Below, in pieces: positions 9,645-16,955 of a DNA stretch of 64,000 nt. A program made the translations under genes and the position numbers. The notes beneath the pieces were generated by a model that was not told where the DNA came from, did no database searches, and saw nothing but the letters and a program-made list of their open reading frames with translations. This DNA is from Undibacterium sp. CCC3.4 (lineage in GTDB: Bacteria; Pseudomonadota; Gammaproteobacteria; Burkholderiales; Burkholderiaceae_D), in contig NZ_CP133779.1 of assembly GCF_034347425.1 (NCBI RefSeq), positions 4,522,699 through 4,586,698 on the forward strand. Direction: 5' to 3'. Position 1 is the first letter of the stretch. Every line of letters begins with the position of its first letter.

Positions 9645-10303
9645 AACTGCTGCGCTCCTTTCAGTACGCCGTTGAAGAACGTAAGGCGCGCCTCGATCAT
9701 TGCCTGCGCACCCTCCATGATCCGTTCGGCCTGCTCGGGATTGTCCTGCTGTAGACGAGCCAGGATGGCGCGCATAGTGTCGGCATGGTCGTCGTCGCAC
9801 TCGACGTGGATCTGGAAGAAACGCAGCTGCTCGGCCCCAATGCCATTGGCGACGAAGCCGCTGATGATGTCGCTATACAGCGGCGGCACTATCGCCTCGG
9901 CACCCAGGCACAACGCGCCCAGTCCATACGCCGGGTTTTGCTGCTTGCAGTAGTGGAAGGTAGTGGCGATCAGCTGCTCCGTTTCTGGAAACATCTGGAT
10001 TTGCCGCAGATCGATGCCGAAGTCGTCGACCATACGCGCAAAGATACGCGCATGCGGCTCGCCCGATTTCTCGCCGAAACCGAGTTCTTCGGAAAGGTTT
10101 TCCGCCAAGCGCAGCACGTCGTCCGGATCGTGCAGATTGGCGATCAGCGCGCACAGGTAGCGCGTGAAGTAGGCGCTGTATTTCGCGTGTTGCGCCACAA
10201 AGACGTTCAGCTCGTGACGCGTGATCGTGCCGTTGCGGCAGCGCTGGATGAATGGGTGGCTGCGCAGGCGTTCAATATAGTCTTCGGTGACACGTTGATA
10301 CAT
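9635..10303 (-). CDS. Haem-oxygenase-like diiron oxygenase (HDO) family protein
   Basis: 222 residues, all alpha, of the TenA/PqqC/CADD fold. All expected iron ligands appear to be present: a Glu in ENLSEELG (Glu72 or Glu73), His84, Glu136 (LGAEAI) and the H-x3-D-x2-H triad His166-Asp170-His173. This set distinguishes diiron oxidases (CADD, UndA, BesC and SznF-type N-oxygenases) from the metal-free PqqC and TenA enzymes. In this cluster it could oxidise an aromatic amine or cleave or desaturate a tethered chain; the sequence does not decide. It has an AAGGGA site and lies 12 bases after the acyltransferase gene. Confidence 0.8.
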   Translation of the reverse strand: MYQRVTEDYIERLRSHPFIQRCRNGTITRHELNVFVAQHAKYSAYFTRYLCALIANLHDPDDVLRLAENLSEELGFGEKSGEPHARIFARMVDDFGIDLRQIQMFPETEQLIATTFHYCKQQNPAYGLGALCLGAEAIVPPLYSDIISGFVANGIGAEQLRFFQIHVECDDDHADTMRAILARLQQDNPEQAERIMEGAQAMIEARLTFFNGVLKGAQQLCH

Positions 10304-10315
10304 GATTTCCCTTTT

Positions 10316-11161
10316 TTAATTAGTGTGTAGATTGTTTTTGGCTAGGCCGGTCAGGAGCGTGCCTGGTCCCACTTCCTGGAACAGCATCGGTCCGCGCTGC
10401 GCCAGATAGGACAGGCTCTGGCGCCATTGCACTGGACTGGTCAGATGCTTCGCCAGTTTCTCGGCCCAGCCGGTGTCGCCGTGCGGCCGGGCCGACTGGT
10501 TCGAGATCACCGGTAGCTGCGGTGGCTTGAACGAACACTGCCGGCAGTACTGCAGGAACTGCTCTGCCGCGTCGGCCATGAAACGGGTGTGAAAGGCACC
10601 GCTGACCTTGAGCGGTATCACCTTACCTGCGTTCAGTGCGGCGATCTTCTTGCTGGCCGCGTCGACTGCCGCCATCGAACCGGCGCACACTAACTGGCTC
10701 GGCGCGTTGTCGTTGGCGATGCAAAAATCGTCGCCCAGTTCGGCCGCGATAGCCTCGAGCACTGCACGGTCGGGGTCGAGCACGGCGATCATGCTGCCCT
10801 TGCCGTTTTCACGCGCCATCAGCTCGCCACGTTTCTTCACCAGATCTAGTCCGGTCTGAAAATCAAACACGCCAGCGCTCAACAGGGCGTTGTATTCCCC
10901 CAGACTGTGACCGATTACATAGTCCGGCCGCACGCCACTGCGGCGTGCAATGTCCATCTGCATCAGCGCATTGACTGTGTACAGCGCTGGCTGGGTATAG
11001 GCGGTATCGTTCAGACGCGGACCGGCCTGCTCGCACAGATCCTTGAGTTCATAGCCCAGAATGGCTTTGGCCTGTTTCATCTCGTTGGGGAACAGATCGA
11101 ACACCTCGCGTCCCATTCCCTTGTGCTGCGCTCCCTGTCCAGGAAACATGAACGTAATCAT
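10316..11161 (-). CDS. Stand-alone malonyl-CoA:ACP acyltransferase (trans-AT)
   Basis: 281 residues, the size of FabD. It shows the N-terminal FPGQGAQ motif, the active-site serine in GHSLGEY and the histidine in GAFHTRF. None of the three assembly-line proteins contains an AT domain, so this protein must load malonyl units on their carrier proteins. Some trans-AT clusters carry a related acyl hydrolase that clears stalled chains; with only one such protein in the operon, loading is the simpler role. The gene overlaps the thioesterase gene by four bases (ATGA). Confidence 0.92.
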   Translation of the reverse strand: MITFMFPGQGAQHKGMGREVFDLFPNEMKQAKAILGYELKDLCEQAGPRLNDTAYTQPALYTVNALMQMDIARRSGVRPDYVIGHSLGEYNALLSAGVFDFQTGLDLVKKRGELMARENGKGSMIAVLDPDRAVLEAIAAELGDDFCIANDNAPSQLVCAGSMAAVDAASKKIAALNAGKVIPLKVSGAFHTRFMADAAEQFLQYCRQCSFKPPQLPVISNQSARPHGDTGWAEKLAKHLTSPVQWRQSLSYLAQRGPMLFQEVGPGTLLTGLAKNNLHTN

Positions 11162-11961
11162 TGCGATCTCCTAACCGTATCTAGAATACGGAGCAAGTTG
11201 TCAAATACCGCCGCTTGGGCAGTCTTCAAGAAAAAATGGTCGCCGGGGAACAGGCGGCCGACAAAACTGCGGCCGGCAAACGTATCCCAGCGGTAAATCC
11301 GTTCGATCGACACTTCCGGATCGTCAGCCCCGCCCCAGACATGCAGCGGACATTGCAGAAGTTGCGGCCGGTCGCAGAAATGCGCATCGACCACGGCAAA
11401 ATCGGCTTGGAACGTGCCCATGAACACATCCATGAACGGACCGTCTTCGATCAGTGCCGGGTCGGTGCCGCCAAGACGCTGCAATTCGCGCACGATCTTC
11501 TCGCGCGAGAAGGCACCGCGGGTCAGAGCTGCCGTGCGCGGCACCCCGCGCGCGGCCAGGATCAGCGCCGACGGCGCGCGCAGGCCCTGCTGCTGGCGGC
11601 GCAACGCCAGCTCGAACGCCATGATGGCACCCATGCTAAAACCGAACAGCACATACGGACGGTCGAGCAAGGGTGCCACACCCTGTTCGACTGCTTGCAG
11701 CAGCGCCGGTAAATCGTGCAGCGGGGGTTCCGACAGGCGCCGGCCGCGCCCCGGCAGCTGGATCGCGACAAATTCAACCCAGTCCAGCCCTTGAAAATAT
11801 TTCACCCAAGGCTGAAAGAAGCCGGCATTGCCGCCTGCATGGTGAAAGGCGATCAGCTTCAAGCGCGCTTGCGGTGCCTGCGTCTGCGCGCCTATCCAGG
11901 GCGACTTGGCAATGTGCGGACGCGCTACTACGCCCGGTACTACGACATTCAACTCCAACAT
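11158..11961 (-). CDS. Type II thioesterase
   Basis: About 267 residues, an alpha/beta hydrolase with the type II thioesterase pattern: FHHAGGNAGFF near the N-terminus, the nucleophile serine in GFSMGA and the catalytic His in PGDHFFL. Such enzymes remove misprimed or stalled acyl groups from carrier proteins. The ATG at 11961 has a GGAG site 8 bases before it and lies one base after the PPTase stop; an in-frame ATG at 11979 is less likely. Coupled to the AT gene by a four-base overlap. Confidence 0.92.
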   Translation of the reverse strand: MLELNVVVPGVVARPHIAKSPWIGAQTQAPQARLKLIAFHHAGGNAGFFQPWVKYFQGLDWVEFVAIQLPGRGRRLSEPPLHDLPALLQAVEQGVAPLLDRPYVLFGFSMGAIMAFELALRRQQQGLRAPSALILAARGVPRTAALTRGAFSREKIVRELQRLGGTDPALIEDGPFMDVFMGTFQADFAVVDAHFCDRPQLLQCPLHVWGGADDPEVSIERIYRWDTFAGRSFVGRLFPGDHFFLKTAQAAVFDNLLRILDTVRRSQ

Positions 11962-11962
11962 A

Positions 11963-12727
11963 TCAAAATCTCCATCCATTCCATGACCAGCGCCGCATCA
12001 CCAGCGCTGGTGCGCTTGGGCTGGCCAGTGCCACCGCGCCGCACCAGCCAAGTTGCTGCAATGCCAGCGACTGCAGATGCAAGCCCTGCAAGGGCACGCT
12101 CGCCTCCATCACGCGCGTCGCATGACCGGGGCGGAACTCGATGCTGAACCCATCCAACGGGTAGCGCAGCCCCAGTCCCGTCGCTTTCAAACAGGCCTCC
12201 TTGCAGGTCCACCAACGATAGAATCCTGCCAGTTGCTGTGGCTCGCCCAGCCCCCAGAAGGCATCCTGTTCAATCCGGCTGAAATGGCGTTCCACCAGCG
12301 CCAGCAACTGCGGCATCGGCCTACACTGCTCGATATCGACGCCAACGTCAGCTTGAGTCGACAGCGCGACGAGCGCCAAGTCGCCTGAGTGCGACAGATT
12401 AAAAAACAGCGGCAAGCCGCTCTGCGCCAGCCTAGGCTTGCCGTTGGCGTCGATACTCAGTTCGATCCGGCACGATGCCTGACCCAGCACATGCCCCAGA
12501 ACGCCACGCAGCGCGGCGTGCGCCGCAAGGTAGCGCCGCCGCAGGTGCGGAAAGGCAAAACGCTCGGCGCGTTCACGCTCGGTGTGGTCAATCACGTCCA
12601 GGCAATCCTCGGCACGCACCAGCTCGTCGTCGAGTCGCACCTGCCAAACATGTAATTCACCGTCCGGCAGCGCGCCCGGACGGACGGCGACAACGCCGCT
12701 AGCCCGATTGACTTGCGCATCCATCAT
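11963..12727 (-). CDS. Sfp-type 4'-phosphopantetheinyl transferase
   Basis: 254 residues with the Sfp motifs: NLSHSGDLALVAL, the metal-binding GVDIE and WTCKEACLKATGLGL. It transfers phosphopantetheine from CoA to the active-site serines of the ACP and PCP domains in the operon. Its presence in the operon suggests the line brings its own activator. It lies 36 bases after the SAP-domain gene, with AGGAAAAG before the ATG. Confidence 0.93.
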   Translation of the reverse strand: MMDAQVNRASGVVAVRPGALPDGELHVWQVRLDDELVRAEDCLDVIDHTERERAERFAFPHLRRRYLAAHAALRGVLGHVLGQASCRIELSIDANGKPRLAQSGLPLFFNLSHSGDLALVALSTQADVGVDIEQCRPMPQLLALVERHFSRIEQDAFWGLGEPQQLAGFYRWWTCKEACLKATGLGLRYPLDGFSIEFRPGHATRVMEASVPLQGLHLQSLALQQLGWCGAVALASPSAPALVMRRWSWNGWRF

Positions 12728-12762
12728 TGCTTTTCCTTACTGCCAAATATCTTGAGCGCACG

Positions 12763-13434
12763 CTACCCTGGCGGCGGCGCGGCGCATGCGATGCTGCTGG
12801 CGTAATCGCGCGGTCCACACGACTGCCGCACCGCATTCCACGCTGCGGCGGCGTCCTTCATTGTCTTGCCCGCGTTACGCTGCTTGTCGCGCATATAGTC
12901 CCTGACAAAGGTGTTGTATTCCCATGTGTGCATGATGGTCGGGGTGTAGCTCTTGTCCTTGCGACGCTCCAACTCCTCCACCCACTCGCGCGCCAGGTCG
13001 CCGTACGTCAGAGCTTGCTCCGCACGCGCCCTGCGAAAGCGCTGCAAATGCGCGGTGAAATGAAAGTGCGGACCGATCACGGACTCGAAGAAGGCACGCG
13101 TTTCAGCGTCGCACTTGTAGTTGGGGCCGATCGGCTCATCCAGTCCGAATTTGCGCACGACGACCTCACCGGTTTTTTTGCGCGCCACCACCGCCACCTT
13201 GCACAGATCCGGCTGCGCGCGATGCTGCAACTGTCGGCGCACCCGCTCGATCACCTCGTGCTTGTGCCCGGCCGTGGCCAGTCCGGCCGCGCGGCAAAAG
13301 GCGACCAGTTCCTCCATATACCAATAGAACTGGTCGAGCGCCTCCGGCACCATGCCTATCTCCAGCGCGGGGCGGTCCGGATGGACTTTGAGCATACCGG
13401 TCTTTTTACGCACAGGCTGTTGTGTAGGCCGCAT
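12763..13434 (-). CDS. SAP-domain protein with DUF6434-like C-terminus
   Basis: About 223 residues. Residues about 30-75 (FYWYMEELVAFCRAAGL, HKHEVIERVRRQL) resemble a SAP motif, a small helical nucleic-acid-binding fold. The C-terminal part (TYGDLAREWVEELERRKD, FEYNTF-like WEYNTFVRDYM) resembles DUF6434. Such proteins are usually not found in biosynthetic clusters. Coupled by a one-base overlap (TGATG) to the GyrI-like gene; a GTG three bases upstream is an alternative start. The role is unknown; DNA or RNA protection from the product is one possibility. Confidence 0.7.
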   Translation of the reverse strand: MRPTQQPVRKKTGMLKVHPDRPALEIGMVPEALDQFYWYMEELVAFCRAAGLATAGHKHEVIERVRRQLQHRAQPDLCKVAVVARKKTGEVVVRKFGLDEPIGPNYKCDAETRAFFESVIGPHFHFTAHLQRFRRARAEQALTYGDLAREWVEELERRKDKSYTPTIMHTWEYNTFVRDYMRDKQRNAGKTMKDAAAAWNAVRQSCGPRDYASSIACAAPPPG

Positions 13435-13880
13435 CACTGCCTCACAGCCACATAGATGTCCGCGCCATCTTCACCAATCACTTCAAAATCGCCGCTATAG
13501 CTGCGCACCAGATCGTCGCGGCTCCAGATATGCTGCCAAGCGCTGCGGATCGCCTGCGGATTATTGATATGGAACTTGGCGTAGTTCGCCGCCGGCAGGG
13601 TGCAGGTCTGTAAACCGGCGACCGGTTTCGCCGACGGCTCGATCCGACTGCCCAGCATCAGCGTGTAGGCACCGTTGGCGTCGCTTTCGTAGTCGAAATA
13701 GGCTTCGCAGATCGCCGACTCCTGCTTGCCATCGATCTTGCCCAGCACGTCCTGCTGAAAAAAATTGCCCCAGTGCTGCTGGATTTTCTCCATGCCGGCC
13801 CCACTATTGTTGGTACGCAGGCTGATGCCAGCAATCGTTATAGGTTCCAGCGAGACCAATTCGTATGTCATTTGTTCCAT
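13434..13880 (-). CDS. GyrI-like / AraC effector-binding-domain protein
   Basis: About 148 residues without a DNA-binding domain. The sequence MTYELVSLEPITIAGISLRT and the late block YAKFHINNPQAIRSAWQHIW fit the stand-alone GyrI-like small-molecule binding fold (SbmC/YdeE type). Members bind drugs or sequester toxins, and some hydrolyse cyclopropanoid genotoxins. Here it may bind the product or an intermediate, giving immunity or buffering. The ATG at 13880 has a GGAG site 9 bases before it. The stop overlaps the SAP gene start. Confidence 0.8.
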   Translation of the reverse strand: MEQMTYELVSLEPITIAGISLRTNNSGAGMEKIQQHWGNFFQQDVLGKIDGKQESAICEAYFDYESDANGAYTLMLGSRIEPSAKPVAGLQTCTLPAANYAKFHINNPQAIRSAWQHIWSRDDLVRSYSGDFEVIGEDGADIYVAVRQ

Positions 13881-13956
13881 CTTGAGTTTCTCCAATTGAT
13901 GATTAAAAGTAATGTAGTGTGGGTAGTATTAGCAATGTCGGGGTCGCGACGCCGCC

Positions 13957-15303
13957 TCAGGCGATCACTGATTTGGCTTGCCAGACACCGGAATTCCAGC
14001 GCAAGTAATTGATCATGCCGCGCAGACCCTCGTCGACCACCAAGCCGACCCACAGACCTGCCATGCCGACGCCGGCATACAAACACAGATACAGCGCGAG
14101 AGGTACCGCCACCAACCAGGTCACCCCGACGCCGACCATGGCCGGGAAATTAGCGTCGCCTGCGGCCTTCAGCGCAAAGCTGGACAAGGTGCCGAAGGAA
14201 CGGGCAGCTTCCAGTACGATCCCCACTGCCAGCAGATCGAGGCTGATGGCCAGTACTTTTGGATCCTGAGTGAAGATGCCGATCAGCTGCGATCCGAACA
14301 GACGCAGCATCACTGCAATGATCAGGCTACCTGCAATGGCGATTTTCAGATTCTTGCGCAGCACGGCGTCGGCCGCCTGAGGCTGGCGGGCGCCGACCAA
14401 GATCGCTACCAGCACCTGATTGCCGATCGATACGGCTGCGGCCCAGCAGATCGCTACCGTGGCTAGGTTCATCACGTAGACCCGCGCCGCCATTGCCTCG
14501 GTGCCGAGGCGCACCGCAGCCGCCGAGATGACCAGCATCGCCACTTCGGAGGAAACCGGCTGGATCACCGACGGCACACCGATCCGCAGCACCGTGCGTA
14601 CCGGCGTCGCCACGTCACGCAGGAAGGCCGTCCAGTTATAGCGCACCCGCATGACGCCGGTCACGATCACCACGTAAAACGCGATCACCGCCACCTGCGC
14701 CAGAATGGTGGCCAGCGCGACGCCGAAGATACCCATCTGCATGCGCTGAAATGCCACGTTGAGCACAATATTGACGGCAATGGCGATCAGCCCGCCGAAC
14801 ATATTCCATACCGTTTTGCCATGCGATACGAAGGCGCAGGCCAAGGCGTACTTCACACTGATCAGCAGCAGCGCCGGTGCAATATCGCGCATGAAATCGG
14901 CCGCATTCCCTTGCGCGCTGCCTTCCAGTCCAAGCGCGGCGGCGATTGGACTGGCGCCCAGGCCAAGCGTCAGCGCGGCAGCAGCGCCGAGCAACAGATT
15001 GATCAGCAAGGCGGCGCAATAGACCCGCGCCACTTCGCCGTTTTGCCTGGCGCCGAGGAACTGGCCAGCCACATTGCTGGCGCCTTGGGCCATCATCATG
15101 AACACCAGCACGCACATCATGAACAATGGAATCACGGTGCCGACGCTGGCCGCCACTTTGTCAGAAATACGGCTAAGGAAGAACGAGTCTGAGAAAAAGA
15201 CCGAAAATGTCAGCAGCAGTTCGATGAACACTGGTATTACGATGGCCCAGACCGGTGGCAGATGCTGCTGCTGGTTGGAAGACGATTTTTGCTGATTAGT
15301 CAT
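13957..15303 (-). CDS. MATE-family efflux transporter
   Basis: 448 residues with about 12 predicted transmembrane helices and the MatE pattern (two similar halves; QGASNVAGQFLGARQNGE in the first, VSIGNQVLVAILVGARQPQ in the second). It would export the cluster product or a toxic intermediate using a cation gradient. The frame runs upstream to 15474 inside the oxygenase gene, but the ATG at 15303, one base after the oxygenase stop, starts directly before the first hydrophobic segment. The cluster has a second pump, of the MFS type, at its 5' end. Confidence 0.9.
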   Translation of the reverse strand: MTNQQKSSSNQQQHLPPVWAIVIPVFIELLLTFSVFFSDSFFLSRISDKVAASVGTVIPLFMMCVLVFMMMAQGASNVAGQFLGARQNGEVARVYCAALLINLLLGAAAALTLGLGASPIAAALGLEGSAQGNAADFMRDIAPALLLISVKYALACAFVSHGKTVWNMFGGLIAIAVNIVLNVAFQRMQMGIFGVALATILAQVAVIAFYVVIVTGVMRVRYNWTAFLRDVATPVRTVLRIGVPSVIQPVSSEVAMLVISAAAVRLGTEAMAARVYVMNLATVAICWAAAVSIGNQVLVAILVGARQPQAADAVLRKNLKIAIAGSLIIAVMLRLFGSQLIGIFTQDPKVLAISLDLLAVGIVLEAARSFGTLSSFALKAAGDANFPAMVGVGVTWLVAVPLALYLCLYAGVGMAGLWVGLVVDEGLRGMINYLRWNSGVWQAKSVIA

Positions 15304-15304
15304 G

Positions 15305-16945
15305 CTATTTTCCTTTATTGGATGAGAGGTCAGCGGGGCCGACGTCGGCGACGACGTGGACCGGGCGTTGTTGGTGTCCGATCTGGATCTGCGCAGCGGT
15401 GAACGGAATTGCCCGCGTCGGGTCCATCGGACTGGCCTGCGCCGGCGGCACTGCCGGTGCCTCCGGATCAGCAATCGCGTCGAGAATGCGCTGGCCGAGC
15501 TCGCTGCGATCGAACTGCTTAAACAGGGCGATGCGGTTGCGCGCCAGATCGCCGCGATTCCATTTTTCGTACAATTCTTGGCGCATGCCGTAGCTGTCGC
15601 AGGTCAGGTCCCAGGCCATGCGGAACAGGCGCGACTTGCGATTTACATCGATGTCCTTACCGCGCATATAGCGTTCCAGCAGCGGCCGCAGTTCTGGGTT
15701 GGCTAGGTCGGCCTCGCTCGGTTGCATCAGCAAACCCGAAGCCCCCAGCTCGCGCAGAATTTCGCTGGCGCGGGTACCGAACTGAGCCGCAAAGGTATCC
15801 GGTCCCAGTGTCGAGCTCGGCGCCAGCATACCGCCAGCAGTGCGTGAGCACTCCCGCTGCATGCCGAGCAGAGCCAGACGCGCCATCTCAACATAAGTGG
15901 TCAACTCGCCCAGCTTGCCCTGCACCTCGCGGAAGTCGCTCACGCCGATGGCCTCACATACCATCGCCGCCACCGCCAGATGGGTGCGCATGCGATGATA
16001 GAAGCGGATCTGACCGACGTACAGCGACCAAGCATTGAGGCGGCGGAACCCATCGAACGCGGTCTTGCTGTCGTTGAGCAGGAAGATGCGGTTGCGCGGC
16101 ACAAAAACGTCGTCGAAAAACAGCATCGCGTCTTGCTCGTCATAGCGGCTGGCGAACGGATGGGAGAAGCTGTTCTCGGGTCGCGCCAGCGCCTCCCTGC
16201 ACATGATGCGCAGGCCGGGCGTTTGCATCGGCAGCGCGCACCAGATCACGAATTCAGGTTTGTCGCGCATGGCGAAGGTCGGCGACATGTAGATCAGCAC
16301 CTCATGGGCGAACGGCGCCATCGTGGCCAGTTGCTTGGCGCCGCGAATCACTACGCCTTCCGGCGTCTCCTTGACCACCCGCAAGGCCAAATCGGCGCTC
16401 TCGAGCGGACCCGACGAGCGGTCAATCTGTGGGTCGCCGATCGCGTGGGTGATGCTCAGATCGTGTCGACTACAGTAGGCGTGATAGTGAGCCGCATTGG
16501 CACCGAACTGCGGATCGACCACCGCCAATTCGGCGCGGTAGTCGTACAGGCCAATCACCACGTTGGCCATGAAGTCCGGCACCCGTGGCAATTGGCCCCA
16601 ACTGTGTTTCATCCACAGGTGAGAATTTGCCCACTTAGCCTCCAACCGCTGCTCGTCATGCGGCAGCGAGTAGGAACGACTGACCCGATAAGGGGTGTCG
16701 GCCACAGTCTCTGTCATGGCGTCGCGGCAAGCCTCGCTGTGCTGCAGATCGTACAGGCGTGCCATTTCGTTGCGCAGCCCGGCAAATGCCGGGTGCTCGG
16801 TGACGCGCACGCGCTGGCCATCGAGCCAGACCTCGCGCGCGTCATCGAGACTGTCCAGATACGCCGGGCCGGTCAGGGCGCCGCTGGCGTGATCCAGTCT
16901 CATATCGAGTTGGTAATCCAGTTGGCAAAACGGAGTAGTTCTCAT
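15305..16945 (-). CDS. HpaB-type FADH2-dependent aromatic oxygenase
   Basis: 546 residues of the 4-hydroxyphenylacetate 3-monooxygenase large-subunit family, which adds oxygen to phenols with FADH2 supplied by a separate reductase. Recognisable blocks are ANSHLWMKHSWGQLPRVPDF, IGDPQIDRSSG, REALARPENSFSHPFASRYD and FFDDVFVPRNRIFLL. A phenolic aminobenzoate-derived unit would suit such an enzyme, for ring hydroxylation or arylamine oxidation. No flavin reductase is encoded in the window, so one must come from elsewhere. The C-terminal 45 residues are a proline-rich extension. The ATG at 16945, 10 bases after the PKS stop and with an AAGG site, is preferred to the open frame back to 17005. Confidence 0.9.
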   Translation of the reverse strand: MRTTPFCQLDYQLDMRLDHASGALTGPAYLDSLDDAREVWLDGQRVRVTEHPAFAGLRNEMARLYDLQHSEACRDAMTETVADTPYRVSRSYSLPHDEQRLEAKWANSHLWMKHSWGQLPRVPDFMANVVIGLYDYRAELAVVDPQFGANAAHYHAYCSRHDLSITHAIGDPQIDRSSGPLESADLALRVVKETPEGVVIRGAKQLATMAPFAHEVLIYMSPTFAMRDKPEFVIWCALPMQTPGLRIMCREALARPENSFSHPFASRYDEQDAMLFFDDVFVPRNRIFLLNDSKTAFDGFRRLNAWSLYVGQIRFYHRMRTHLAVAAMVCEAIGVSDFREVQGKLGELTTYVEMARLALLGMQRECSRTAGGMLAPSSTLGPDTFAAQFGTRASEILRELGASGLLMQPSEADLANPELRPLLERYMRGKDIDVNRKSRLFRMAWDLTCDSYGMRQELYEKWNRGDLARNRIALFKQFDRSELGQRILDAIADPEAPAVPPAQASPMDPTRAIPFTAAQIQIGHQQRPVHVVADVGPADLSSNKGK

Positions 16946-16955
16946 TTGAGCAACC

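Noticed and set aside
9645..9800. Upstream extension of the cupin gene to 9800
   Set aside because: The extra residues are Arg-rich shadow sequence inside the HDO gene; the ATG at 9644 has a good ribosome binding site.
10316..11161. Reading the free AT as an acyl hydrolase
   Set aside because: Possible in trans-AT systems, but this is the only AT-type protein in the cluster and the assembly line has no other AT, so loading must be its job unless a housekeeping FabD serves.
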